A stretch of DNA of 64,000 bases, taken from NCBI GenBank assembly GCA_964642175.1, contig CAZXOK010000004.1, positions 1 through 64,000 on the forward strand, given 5' to 3'. This DNA is from JANQGG01 sp964642175. Lineage in GTDB: Bacteria > Bacteroidota > Chlorobiia > Chlorobiales > Chloroherpetonaceae. A program made the position numbers and the translations under genes. Under the pieces are notes generated by a model. It was not told the origin of the DNA. It saw only the letters and a list, made by a program, of their open reading frames with translations, and did not search any database. Below are positions 26,620 to 36,486 of the stretch, piece after piece. Position 1 is the stretch's first letter; the number at the start of each line of letters is the position of its first letter.

Positions 26620-29076
26620 TCATAACACCGGTTTGGATTTCTCTTTAACGCTATCGAGCAGTTCCCGGATCATATTACCGATTTTTTCTTTTGGAATGGG
26701 TTTCATTAACAAGCCATCAATGGCCTGGCTTTGACCTTTCTCCTGGATTTGTTCACTGTATCCGGTGCAAAGGATTACCGGGATATCGGCCCGGAGTGTT
26801 TTGATTTGTTCAGCCAGATGAATTCCGGTATATGTTGGCATGGTCATATCGGTGATCACAATATCGAAAGTATCGGGTGTTGCCTGAAATACTTCAATGG
26901 CTTCCTTGCTGCTTGTATATGCCGATACCTGATAACCGAGGCTTTCCAGGATTCGCTGTTGCACCCTGACGATGGCCACTTCATCATCTACCAAAAGTAT
27001 GTGTTCGTTGCCTCTCTGAACCGAAATCTTGACCGCGTTTTGATTTTCTACAGACGATCTGTCTTCAACCACAGGCAGATATACCCGGAACCTGGTTCCT
27101 TTTCCCGGCTCACTATGAACGGTAATATGCCCGTGATGAGATTTTACGATACCTTCAACAACAGACAAACCAAGACCGGATCCCTCGTCTAATGATTTGG
27201 TCGTAAAATAGGGTTCAAATATTTTTTCAACCACATCGTTAGGAATCCCCTTGCCATTATCCGATATGGTGATCCGGGCATATTTTCCGGGGCTTAAATC
27301 GGGATAGATGGTCGAAATATTTGTATCGAAGAGTACTTTTTCCACATCAACCTCCACTACACCCGGTTCATTACCAATGGCCTGCTTGGCATTGGTAACA
27401 AGGTTGATGATCACCTGGTGTATCTGTGTAGGTTCGGCATTGACCACCAAGTCGTCCTGGCTTATATGCTGGGTAAACTCAATAGTTGAGGGTATGGTTG
27501 ATCTCAGCATTTTAAAGACTTCTTTGGTCAATGGACCGATCTGGATTGGCTTGAACTCTTTATAATCATGCCGGCTGATGGTCAGAATTTGCTTGACAAG
27601 GTCTCTGGCACGGTTGCCGGCCGTTTGGACTTCCTGAAGGCTGTCTTCAAGGTGTTTGTCGTGTTCAACTTCATCAAGCGCCAGCTGGGTATAGCCAAGT
27701 ATAGCGCTCAAAATATTATTAAAGTCGTGCGCAATACCTCCGGCAAGTGTGCCAATCGATTCCAGTTTCTGGGATTGCTGAAGGCGTTTTTCCATTTCTT
27801 TGCGCTCTGTGTAATCAACCATAACCCCGATAATACCGGCAAGATTTCCTTTTGCATCCTGGAATTTGGCCTTGTTGATCAGCACGTGACGAATACGGCC
27901 CTGGTAATTTGTTAATTGGGCTTCGTATTGATGAATGCCGGGGTGATGCATTAACTCACGTTCTTTTTGAGATGAGTACTCAGTTGGATTTGCCGGGAAA
28001 ATATCTGAGTCTTTTTTTCCAATAATGCGTTTTTTGGAGAGCCCGACAAATTCCGTAAAGGCATCGTTGCAACCAATAAAAACACCTGTGGTGTCTTTAT
28101 AAAAAATCGGGATTGGGATGGCATCCATTAAAAGTTGCAAAAAACGAACCTGGTTTTGGATATGCTCTTCGGCTTCTTTCTGAAGCTGCTCCGACTGAAT
28201 GTCGTGAATGGCATAGGTAAGATCTCGGGCAATTTCCTGTAACATCGTTTTCTCTTCTTTGCCTAACTGGATCGTACCCGGGAAAGAAATGGCGATGCAG
28301 CCTAATATTTCCTGGCCATATTGTAAAATACATACCCCTCCCATATCGTGACCGTATTTTTGAGTCAGGGTGCATTGGCAAGTCTGCTTTGAGTAGATAA
28401 ATAACATCTTATCATCTGATTTCAGGGCATCTTTCACACAAGACGGCCAGTTTCCTATGCTTAGATTTTCAGATATAAGGTCAAAGGCCTCTCCATAACC
28501 TGCCGAGGCAAAAACAGTTGTTGGATCCTGGCAATTGCCCAGGGCTATCCAGGCAGCGTTGTATCCCCTGGTATCAATCAGCATCCGGCAAACCTGTTCA
28601 ATCAGGGTTTGAGGATTTTTTTCATTTACAAGGATATGACTGATGTTTCGGATAGCACGTAATCCCCTGTAATAATGCTCGATTTTATTTTTAAAGCTGT
28701 ACCGCTCTGCCGCATATTCCAACAATTTTATCAACAACCTGATATTGACATGCCCTTTTACCAGGAAATCTTCGGCCCCTACACGGATGGCTTCAACTCC
28801 GGTGGCTTCATCATCTAAACCGGTCAGGACAATTACCGGAACTTCCAGGGTATGGGCCTTGAAGGCTTTTAATGTTTCGAGTCCGTTGCTGTCGGGCAGG
28901 CCAAGATCCAGAAGAACAATATTATAAAGTTTCAAATCAACTTTGTCCATTGCTTCCTGAAGGCTTTCAGCAAAATCGATATTAAAAGATCTATCGGCAT
29001 CCTGGATATAAGTCAGGATAAGATCGCGGTCGCCGGGATTGTCTTCAACCAGTAATATTTTAATTTTTGAAGTCAT
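26620..29076 (-). CDS. REC-GAF-PAS-histidine kinase-REC hybrid
   Basis: This is an 818-residue signalling protein. An N-terminal receiver (1-120: ILLVEDNPGDRD, VLLDLGLPDSNG) is followed by a GAF-like domain (about 150-310), a PAS (about 322-440), HisKA with GGIAHDFNNIL near 465, HATPase (GLGLSVVEGIVKSH) and a C-terminal receiver (LLVDDEVAIVRV, ITDMTMPTYTG). No membrane segment is seen, so it is cytosolic. The ATG at 29076 is preceded by GGAGGA at good spacing. The frame stays open upstream of it because of a frameshift in the preceding kinase, giving one 1,152-codon frame. The start at 29076 overlaps the restored end of that kinase by 17 bp. Confidence 0.85.
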   Translation of the reverse strand: MTSKIKILLVEDNPGDRDLILTYIQDADRSFNIDFAESLQEAMDKVDLKLYNIVLLDLGLPDSNGLETLKAFKAHTLEVPVIVLTGLDDEATGVEAIRVGAEDFLVKGHVNIRLLIKLLEYAAERYSFKNKIEHYYRGLRAIRNISHILVNEKNPQTLIEQVCRMLIDTRGYNAAWIALGNCQDPTTVFASAGYGEAFDLISENLSIGNWPSCVKDALKSDDKMLFIYSKQTCQCTLTQKYGHDMGGVCILQYGQEILGCIAISFPGTIQLGKEEKTMLQEIARDLTYAIHDIQSEQLQKEAEEHIQNQVRFLQLLMDAIPIPIFYKDTTGVFIGCNDAFTEFVGLSKKRIIGKKDSDIFPANPTEYSSQKERELMHHPGIHQYEAQLTNYQGRIRHVLINKAKFQDAKGNLAGIIGVMVDYTERKEMEKRLQQSQKLESIGTLAGGIAHDFNNILSAILGYTQLALDEVEHDKHLEDSLQEVQTAGNRARDLVKQILTISRHDYKEFKPIQIGPLTKEVFKMLRSTIPSTIEFTQHISQDDLVVNAEPTQIHQVIINLVTNAKQAIGNEPGVVEVDVEKVLFDTNISTIYPDLSPGKYARITISDNGKGIPNDVVEKIFEPYFTTKSLDEGSGLGLSVVEGIVKSHHGHITVHSEPGKGTRFRVYLPVVEDRSSVENQNAVKISVQRGNEHILLVDDEVAIVRVQQRILESLGYQVSAYTSSKEAIEVFQATPDTFDIVITDMTMPTYTGIHLAEQIKTLRADIPVILCTGYSEQIQEKGQSQAIDGLLMKPIPKEKIGNMIRELLDSVKEKSKPVL

Positions 29077-30750
29077 TACTTTCCTCCAGTTTTTTGGGTG
29101 AGTCAGGTATTGAAAAATAAAATGTTGATCCTTGGCCAGGCTCAGACTCAATCCAGATGTTTCCGCCATGACGTTCCACAATTTTTTTGAAATAGATAAA
29201 CCGATACCGGTTCCTTTATAAGTTTCTCTTTGATGCAGCCGTTGAAAAATGACAAATATCCGCTCAAAATACTTTGGATCAATACCAATACCATTATCCC
29301 GGACTGAAAAGACCCAGTCGTTATCCTGCCGGCCTGCACCTATCTTTATCTCGGGCGATGTTGAGTTTTGAAATTTCAGGGCATTACTGATAAGATTTTG
29401 AAACAACTGAAACAATTGCATTTCATCACCCATCACCTCTGGCATGGGTTCAGAATGTATCACGGCATTCTTTTCCCTGATGGTAATATCCAGGCTAAAG
29501 AGTACTTTTTCCAATACCTTCTGGCAATCGGTTGGTTCAAAGGGTTTACCACGGGTATTGACACGGGAAAGTGATAGCAGGTCGTTAATCAGCACTTGCA
29601 TTCGCTTGGCACCATCTACAGCATACCCGATATATTTATCGGCTTTCTCATCAAGTTTGCCATTGTATTTTTCGGCAAGCAATTCCGTGTAACTGGCAAC
29701 CATGCGAAGGGGTTCCTGAAGATCGTGAGAAGCCACACAGGCAAATTGCTCCAGATCCCGGTTAGATTGTTCTAAACCCTTGTTCTTCTTCTGGAGCTCT
29801 TCTTCCATGTTTTTTAACGGTGTGATATCAGAGGCAATTTCGAAGCGCACCATATGCCCATCTACCCATTCTATGGCTTTATCGGAACAACGATACCAGC
29901 GTTTATTGGCCAGGTTCTGAAACTCCCAGATATAAGATTGCCCGAGATACTCGCCAAAAATTTTGTCGTTAGAGCAAATCTCACATGGCTTATCTCGCCC
30001 CTGGATCACCTGGTAACATGTTTTCCCTAAAACATCTTCACCCCATGTTTTTTTGAAAGCCTCATTTACATGAAGCAACTCTTAAGTAACCGGGTCTGCC
30101 ACATAGATCACATCATCTATTCCATCCATAACAGAAAGTAAGCGGTTTCGCTCCTGCTCTATCAATTCCCCTGCTTTCTCTTTTGAGATCAGCTTCTCTT
30201 CGGTTTCTAATAAGTCTATTTCTGTTAGGATCTGCTTTTGCCTGTTAATGGCTATATTGGCAATCATCTCGGCATAACTCACCAGATATTTTACAATGCT
30301 GCTTATTCTTTGCTCGTCTATGATGGGAACAGAGCTTAGAGCCTCCATGTATGCCTTTTCATCAAAACTATACGTATTGGCCTGTTGCTTGAAAAAATCT
30401 AAATCGGGAGGACTGGTCAGAAACTGACCCACAAAGGCATTGACAATATGCCGGTCCTGGACAATCACCGGGGAAGCGGCATCGTAAAGACCATTTTTAC
30501 AAGAATAAAAGGAATAGTTCTCGCCATGTTTTAAGTGATTAGCAATGGTGGTGTCGCACTCGATACATTTTTCGCACGTGATTTTGTTTTGCCTGTGAAA
30601 ATCAGTACAGAGTTTTTGCCACCTGGAACCCACAATCACATTTTCATCAAGATCTATGATTGCTGCTGCAACCCCAACACAGTCGCAAAAGTCATCTAAT
30701 AATTTCTGATTAACTTCTACATCAATCATTTCCTGTATTGTTAATTGCAT
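29060..30750 (-). pseudogene. PocR-PAS-histidine kinase with nonsense codon and frameshift
   Basis: This was once a single kinase gene. A PocR ligand-binding domain comes first (MQLTIQEMIDVE; cysteines in TCEKCIECD). Then come a PAS domain, HisKA (ASHDLQEPLRM) and HATPase (YKGTGIGLSISKK). Lesion 1 is a TAA at 30082-30084 between DPVT and ELLHVNEAF, where PAS domains have Tyr (TAT or TAC to TAA). Lesion 2 lies in a run of seven A (plus strand T at 29182-29188). The +1 frame gives the expected KKIVERHGGNIWIESEPGQG ending at a TAA at 29060, so one base is missing. Either real decay or sequencing error fits. The frame also opens to an earlier ATG at 30846. Confidence 0.8.
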
Positions 30751-30860
30751 CTGTTTTGCCTTGTATTTGTTTGTGTTAGAATGAAAGGTGTTCAGGTTAG
30801 AAATAATCTCTGTATCTGACCTCAGACCTAAGTATTTAATAATCATTTTACCTAAGTTTT

Positions 30861-30915
30861 ACCTAATTAGGTCTATGAATAGGTTCATAACACCATGGCT
30901 TTATATAGCTATGGT
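30861..30915. promoter_or_regulatory. Cluster of inverted repeats upstream of the PocR kinase
   Basis: A perfect 12-bp palindrome ACCTAATTAGGT lies at 30861-30872, with a related TTTACCTAAG just before it. TATGAA-TAGG-TTCATA follows at 30874-30889, and a CCATGGC...AGCTATGG near-palindrome around 30893-30914. They sit 110-165 bp before the kinase start. Operator sites are the natural reading but no regulator is identified. Confidence 0.35.
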
Positions 30916-31033
30916 AGCGCTTACATATACTAAGGGAGGTGTTTGAGCAGGGGATGTTGAAAGGCCAGTTAGTTTAGCGGATCCTCATTACAAGACCATT
31001 TGAGGTATTTGTGTGAGATATAAACCCTGACTA

Positions 31034-32092
31034 TTATGTGGTTTGTGAATTTGTTTTGCCAACCGGATGGCTAAACCGAAAGGTTGTCCCCTCCTCTGCC
31101 GTAGATGTGTAGTTAACTTTTCCGCCAAGAATCTCTTCACCAAGAAGTTTCATGGAAAAGGTGCCAATTCCACGCCCGGCTTCGGCTTTGGTGCTGAAAT
31201 TACGTTGAAAGATTCGCAAGCGGATATCTTATGGTATTTCTGACCGGTTCCAGACACAGAAAGTAATCTCTTTTTCGGTAGGATCAATCCAGATCTTGAC
31301 AGATTCGCCCGTCTCGCTGGCTTCCAGGGCATTGATAACCATGTTGCAAACAACCCGAAAGGTTGCCGAGGTATCGGTGTTCAGCAAGAGCTCACGCGTA
31401 GGTGGCTCATAATTGATATGTTTATCTTTTGCCGAAGGGTGATTGGAAAAGAATTGCAAGGTTTCTTCCAACAGCTTCCCGGCATTGTAGATTTGCCAGG
31501 TAGCCCGATAACGTCCGGGTTCCATGGATGTGAGATATCGCTGAATGGCCACTTCGCCTTGCATCCACTTGATGATCTCGCCATTCATATCCGCAAGTTC
31601 ACCTGGTTGTTCTTGAGCTACAATTTCGCTTGATTGCATCAGGCAACTGAGCAAATTGTTAATATCGTGGAAAAAGGCCCGCTCCAGGGCAGCACGCCGC
31701 TGCTCAACGGTTACATCATGCACCAAAACCAATAAGATCTTTTTTACTTCCTCCACAGCCGGTTGAGAACGCACCACCAGGGCAATATCCACCAGCTTGC
31801 CATTGCGCCTGGCCGAAATGGCACACAACCGCTCTATGACAACTTCACCTTTCATACTCGATACAATGGCTATGGCTGCCCCGCACGTGGAGCAAAACTT
31901 GGTGGTGCCGCAACCAGCCGGTTCTTCTTCGGCATGCGCGCATTGCATAGCCTGGCCATGGCGCAAACCCAGGGCATCCTCTGGATTTTCGATACCAAGC
32001 GACCTAAGAAAGCTGTCGTTGAGGGCAATAATCTGGCGATGTTCATTTAAGACAGCCAGAAGCCCACTTACCGAGTGTAACAAACCCGACAC
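31034..32092 (-). pseudogene. Sensor histidine kinase split by an in-frame stop
   Basis: One reading frame continues across a TAA at 31229-31231. The first part has a PAS-like domain with a cysteine cluster (CAHAEEEPAGCG, CSTCGAAIA) and HisKA-like AFFHDINNLLS. The N-box is CNMVINALEAS, and it ends VWNRSEIP. The second part, DIRLRIFQRNFSTKAEAGRGIGTFS and following, is the remaining HATPase. The usual residue there is Glu (GAA to TAA). The 5' end is unclear: the frame runs back to 32186 without an ATG, and GTG at 32092 is the first plausible start. It may be a genuine pseudogene or an assembly error. Confidence 0.75.
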
Positions 32093-32383
32093 AACGGAGC
32101 TATTATTGACAAGTTCAATCTCAAGGTTAAGATCTTTATCGGAGGATTTTTCCGGTGAAGCAAAATTGGAAATCCATAAGGTGTAGCTTCTGAATTTAAT
32201 AGGTTAGGTTGATTTGGCCATTTCACGAAAAAACTTTTTGAAATATAAACTAACATCCTAACAACTTCAAAAAGACTCACTTTCTTATCTAACGCTCATG
32301 GTGCCAAAAGTATTCAGTTATCGGGTTTATCTTTCCTGATCATAACCTCATCAGAGCTAAATTTTGAAGGCCCTGGCACGGAT

Positions 32384-32727
32384 TTAATACATTGGATTGC
32401 CGTTCTTTGTTTCTGGTGGGATCTGTTGAATGGCATCCCAATGCTCAACAATTTTTCCCTGGTCATCAAACCGGAAAAAATCCATGGTCACATATTCATC
32501 ATTTCCGGGCCAGATCTGGTGTGTGTGAAGCGCCACCAGGTTGCCTTCTGCCACTGTCCTTACAAATTCAATTTTCTTATCGGGATAATCACGTGCCATT
32601 TGCTCGAAATACGCAATAAAGGCCTCTTTGCCGTTAGCAACCAGTGGGTTGTGCTGGATGTATTCCCGGCCAACATACTGTTCAACAGCCAGCTTCGGAT
32701 TGCCCAGGTAAGCGGCGCGGTAAAGCG
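32384..32727 (-). pseudogene. SnoaL-like protein missing its N-terminus
   Basis: The frame encodes a near-complete SnoaL/NTF2-like protein: YRAAYLGNPKLAVEQYVG, YIQHNPLVANGKEAFIAYFE, ALHTHQIWPGN and FFRFDDQGKIVEHWD. It lacks the start expected about 10-15 residues before YRAAYLGN; the preceding codons (IWHFLRWPL) belong to the neighbouring gene in another frame. The only start is a TTG at 32737. A deletion that joined it to the upstream gene explains this. Members are often uncharacterised small-molecule isomerases. Confidence 0.6.
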
Positions 32728-33032
32728 GCCACCTCAAAAAATGCCATATTTCCCTTAGTATCCGTACTTACAGGAGCTACAATCGCATCTTTAGAACCAT
32801 AATCGGCCTCTAATGCCTCAAGCAGCTGTACTAATTTGTATGCATTGAACATCGGGTTTGAGTCATCGGATTTAAACGACCGGCAATCGGTTAAAAACAA
32901 CAAGGTGCCATGCTTTTTTTGAATATCAATGGCGTCCACTATACCATCCTTGATTTCTTTGGGATTGCAATAACCCTCAAGCTTAGTCTCAAGAACGTTT
33001 TTATCTGCCGATAACAAAAGTTTCACAGGCAT
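32728..33032 (-). pseudogene. SpoIIAA/STAS-like small protein missing its C-terminus
   Basis: The protein begins MPVKLLLSADKNVLETKLEG and continues through TLLFLTDCRSFKSDD and KLVQLLEALEADYGSKDAIV to STDTKGNMAFFEVAA. After that the frame enters the SnoaL gene and ends at 32682 with unrelated residues (PRRLPGQSEAGC). The expected final helix and strand are absent. Together with the truncated SnoaL start this indicates a deletion junction near 32725. Function of the family is not established. Confidence 0.55.
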
Positions 33033-33160
33033 GATTGTATATCTGGACGTTGTGAATTTAAGGCTAAGAAAAAAATGTGGGTAATCGTTTTTCTTGCCAG
33101 CTCTTTATGAGGTATAAGGGTTAAGAATAATTAACAAATGAAAATTAATATTACCAAAAA

Positions 33161-33192
33161 AATAAGCGCTTACCTTTTCAGATAAGCGCTTT
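33161..33192 (-). terminator. Terminator of the glycan operon
   Basis: The stem AAGCGCTTA (33164-33172) / TAAGCGCTT (33183-33191) has a 10-nt loop. On the minus strand it is followed by ATTTTTTT. It lies 30 bp past the aminotransferase stop. Confidence 0.85.
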
Positions 33193-33221
33193 TGTTTCAT
33201 GATCCGATTCAACTTTATGAA

Positions 33222-34568
33222 CTAAGCCAATGTTTTCTTTTGCTTAGGTTTAGTATGGAAGTTGCTGGTTTTGCGGAAAACGGCTTCAACCGGTTCGCCT
33301 TTTAAGTAGCCTGCTACATTTTTCTCATCCACGGCTTTCTTGAGAATCGGCAACACCTTACGATACACCGACAACGTGTAGTTAATATCCTCATCGGTAT
33401 GAGAGTAAGACATATTATGGAAACCTCCCCAAAGGATACCGCGTTTGATCATTTCCTGCTGGACCAGCGATTTCATTTCCAGAGGATTACCGGCTGCGCC
33501 ATCAAAGGTCATGATAGAGCGGCAGTCAAAACCCGAGCATTGGGTGTAATCCATACCCAGCTCCCGGGCTATGGCATTGTAGCCGTCTTTTAACAAGCGC
33601 CCTTTTTCGGCCAGGTACTGCGGCACGTTTTTATCGCGCAATTCTTCAATTGTGGCTTTGGTTGCCGCCAGGGAAAGCGCCTCGCCACCAAATGTGGTAA
33701 AGAAGAAAATATCTTTTTCACACAGCTGCATCACTTCTTTTCGGCCGGTTAAGAGTGAAATGGGCATGCCATTGGCAACCGCTTTAGAGAAACAGGCCAG
33801 GTCGGCTTTAACGCCAAAGTATTCCTGGGCTCCACCCACAGCCAGGCGGAAACCTGTCCACATTTCGTCAAAAATCAGCAGGATGCCATGTTCATCGCAT
33901 ACTTTACGCAGCTTTTGCAGAAAATCATCTTTGGGTGCTTCGAACACAACCGGCTCGAGGATAATGCAGGCCACCTCATCATCTATAGAATCTATAACAG
34001 ATTGAATGTCGTTGTAATTGATGGTGTAGGTCAGTTCCTGGGCTTCGGTCGGGATACCCTTATTGCGGTCGGTTACACTGATGTACCAGTCGTGCCAGCC
34101 ATGATACCCGCAGCATAAGACTTTGGATTTGCCGGTATAAGCACGTGCCAGGCGAATAGCAGCCGAAGTTACATCGGCGCCTGTTTTACTGAAACGCACC
34201 ATGTCGGCATTTGGTATAACGTCCCGAACCAACTCGGCCACTTCCACTTCAAGCGGGTGAACCAACGAATAAACAATGCCATCCTCCATTTGATCTTTAA
34301 TGGCCTGATCAACCTTTTCGTAACGATACCCTAAAGATAGCGGGCCGATGGCCATGTTAAAATCTATATACTCATTGCCATCAACATCCCACACATGGGC
34401 TCCTTTTCCACGTTTTGCAAAAACAGGAGCGACCCCTTTTACATACTGACCGGGTCCTTTGGCCAGGGTTTGGGCAATCGCCGGAATTAATCCCTTGGCC
34501 CGGTTATAATACTCCTGCGATACGGTTATAGTTGGATACAATTCATTAAATGATACAGTATTTGGCAT
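33222..34568 (-). CDS. Class III (glutamate-1-semialdehyde-type) aminotransferase
   Basis: This is a 448-residue PLP enzyme of fold type I, similar to glutamate-1-semialdehyde aminomutase. Seen are VWDVDGNEYIDF near 59, SKTGADVTSAAIRLARAYTG near 128, GYHGWHDWY near 154, ILIFDEMWTGFR-like DEMWTGFR near 234 and Schiff-base Lys in CFSKAVANGMPIS near 264. It is last in a surface-glycan operon after a split transketolase. It is therefore more likely to aminate a keto-sugar or shorter aldehyde than to serve haem synthesis. Confidence 0.88.
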   Translation of the reverse strand: MPNTVSFNELYPTITVSQEYYNRAKGLIPAIAQTLAKGPGQYVKGVAPVFAKRGKGAHVWDVDGNEYIDFNMAIGPLSLGYRYEKVDQAIKDQMEDGIVYSLVHPLEVEVAELVRDVIPNADMVRFSKTGADVTSAAIRLARAYTGKSKVLCCGYHGWHDWYISVTDRNKGIPTEAQELTYTINYNDIQSVIDSIDDEVACIILEPVVFEAPKDDFLQKLRKVCDEHGILLIFDEMWTGFRLAVGGAQEYFGVKADLACFSKAVANGMPISLLTGRKEVMQLCEKDIFFFTTFGGEALSLAATKATIEELRDKNVPQYLAEKGRLLKDGYNAIARELGMDYTQCSGFDCRSIMTFDGAAGNPLEMKSLVQQEMIKRGILWGGFHNMSYSHTDEDINYTLSVYRKVLPILKKAVDEKNVAGYLKGEPVEAVFRKTSNFHTKPKQKKTLA

Positions 34569-34648
34569 AATTTGATATTAGGTATAAAGTGTTTTTAAGT
34601 ATTGGGTTTTTCCGGCTGATATCGGTATGGTTTAATCAGATAACCGCT

Positions 34649-35569
34649 TTAAAGCATGGTATGGCTGGCATCTTTTATATATGCATTAACGGTTTCAGCT
34701 ATTTTCTCACCTGTAAAACCTTCATGTTCCAGTACATCTTGCAACAAAGCCGGCTTAAACCAACTGTTCAAAGCCAGAGGCAGGACATTGACCGGGGTTT
34801 GCTCATGAACCAGCAACTCCGAAATTATGGAATACAGGCCACCTGTCAGGAAATGGTCTTCTATGGTGACAAGCAAGCGGGTTTCGCGGGCTACCTTTAA
34901 CACAGTTTCCTTATCCAGTGGTTTTGGGGTTCTGACATTCACCAGCGTTACACTGATGCCATTTTTCTCCAGGATCTCTTTTGCCACAAGTGCTTCTTTT
35001 AGCAGAAAGCCATAGACTAAAATACCCACATCCATACCTTCTGAAATCACTTCGGCTTTACCCAGTTCAAAAGGAACTTTCGACTCGTGGCTGGCCGGTG
35101 CTGCATTAAAACGTACATACCAGGGCGCAGGATCGTCAATTACAGCCCTCATGCCTTCGACCAGTTCTTTACCATTGGCCGGGCAGAACACATTCATATG
35201 CGGAATTCCACGCATGAGCGCCACATCTTCTATGGCCTGGTGAGTTGGGCCATTACCGTCGGATAAAAAACCGGGTACGCCTCCAACCAGTTTTACAGGA
35301 AGATTCGGTATGCCCACATCGGTGCGAATGAACTCAAAAGCACGCAAGGTGATAAACGTGGCCAGGGCATGAACCACCGGTATGCGGCCTTGCTTTGCCA
35401 ATCCGGCAGCTGCACCGATCATGGTTTGCTCGGCAATACCAACATCAATAAACTTACCGGGAAGTTTATCGGGTAATCCGCGAATAGCGGCTCGGTTTTC
35501 AGCGGTCATCACCACCAGGTTATCATTGGTTTGTGCAATATCAAGAAGTGTGTCTTCGTAACTGAGCAT
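34649..35569 (-). CDS. Transketolase, C-terminal half
   Basis: This 306-residue subunit contains the pyrimidine-binding domain (VVMTAENRAAIRGLPD; FIDVGIAEQTMIGAAAGLA with the TPP-activating Glu near 47) and the C-terminal domain. It pairs with the N-terminal half encoded next to it at 35613 to form one TPP-dependent enzyme. Split transketolases in glycan clusters are thought to make or rearrange unusual sugars by moving two-carbon units. Its substrate is unknown. Confidence 0.9.
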   Translation of the reverse strand: MLSYEDTLLDIAQTNDNLVVMTAENRAAIRGLPDKLPGKFIDVGIAEQTMIGAAAGLAKQGRIPVVHALATFITLRAFEFIRTDVGIPNLPVKLVGGVPGFLSDGNGPTHQAIEDVALMRGIPHMNVFCPANGKELVEGMRAVIDDPAPWYVRFNAAPASHESKVPFELGKAEVISEGMDVGILVYGFLLKEALVAKEILEKNGISVTLVNVRTPKPLDKETVLKVARETRLLVTIEDHFLTGGLYSIISELLVHEQTPVNVLPLALNSWFKPALLQDVLEHEGFTGEKIAETVNAYIKDASHTML

Positions 35570-35612
35570 GTCGGTAAAAACCTGTTTTTTATTTAAAAAA
35601 ATGAGAAATAAA

Positions 35613-36470
35613 CTAACGCACCATTAATGTTTCGGAAGTCAGGTTGGTTTGTGCCCCTCCGTGCAGTTCTTTTAAAAGATCTTCCACTTCCTGATGGGTG
35701 AAATTAACAAACCAGCGATCGGCACGTTTTTCAATACTTGGTAATCCTTTACCGCGAACGGTATCTAAAATGATCATGGAAGGTTTTTTATCGTCATAGG
35801 GCAAACAGGTAAAGAGGGTTTCCATGTTGTTAAAGTCATGGCCATTACCACGCTTTACAGACCAGCCAAATGATTCAAATCTTGGTTCAAGAGGCTCCAG
35901 CGGACTGAGGTCTTCGGTCTGCATATTAGCCTGAAAGGCATTTCGATCCACAATAGCCACCAGGTTATCAAGTTTATGAGAAGCGGCCACCTGGCAGGAT
36001 TCCCAAACTGATCCCTCGTTCAACTCCCCGTCGCCTAAAACCACATAGACTTTATTGCGTGAACCACGCATTTTTAAATCCATGGCAATACCAATTGAAA
36101 CCGAAAGCAAATGGCCCAGCGATCCGGAGTGAAACTCAATACCCGGTATGGATGTATTGGGATGCCAGTATATGGAATCGGTGGTTTTGAGGTGATTTTT
36201 CAAACGATCCCGCTCTATAAAACCCAGTTCAGCCAAAGTACCGTAAAGGGCCGGGACATCATGGCCTTTGGATAGCAAAAAATAATCGCGGTTGGGGTTT
36301 GTAACCGTTTCGGGTGAAATATTCAAAACCTCTTTATACAAGTAAACGATGAGATCGGCACAGGATAACGAGGCGCCGATAAAACACCCCCCATCGGTCG
36401 ACATTTTAATAATATGTTCTCTGACTTTAAGCGCTAAGGCACTTAGTTCTTTGGCTTTAACTTGATTCAT
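35613..36470 (-). CDS. Transketolase, N-terminal half
   Basis: This 285-residue TPP-binding half has SKGHDVPALYGTLAELGF near 68, GSLGHLLSVSIGIAM near 118 and the metal/diphosphate motif GDGELNEGSVWE near 145, closed by the NAFQ-type motif DRNAFQAN. It lies 43 bp upstream of the C-terminal half, and both are complete. It is embedded in a glycan operon rather than in a pentose-phosphate context. Confidence 0.9.
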   Translation of the reverse strand: MNQVKAKELSALALKVREHIIKMSTDGGCFIGASLSCADLIVYLYKEVLNISPETVTNPNRDYFLLSKGHDVPALYGTLAELGFIERDRLKNHLKTTDSIYWHPNTSIPGIEFHSGSLGHLLSVSIGIAMDLKMRGSRNKVYVVLGDGELNEGSVWESCQVAASHKLDNLVAIVDRNAFQANMQTEDLSPLEPLEPRFESFGWSVKRGNGHDFNNMETLFTCLPYDDKKPSMIILDTVRGKGLPSIEKRADRWFVNFTHQEVEDLLKELHGGAQTNLTSETLMVR

Positions 36471-36486
36471 AGCAAATATTTACAAA

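Noticed and set aside
26620..30078. One 1,152-residue kinase starting with TTG
   Set aside because: It is an artefact of a nonsense codon and a one-base frameshift. A ribosome binding site and ATG at 29076 mark the true second gene.
33222..34568. hemL (glutamate-1-semialdehyde aminomutase of haem synthesis)
   Set aside because: Sequence is family-like but the gene is embedded in a glycan operon with no haem genes, so a symbol would mislead.
35613..36470. tktA as pentose-phosphate transketolase
   Set aside because: The enzyme is split into two genes inside a glycan operon; a role in central metabolism is not supported.
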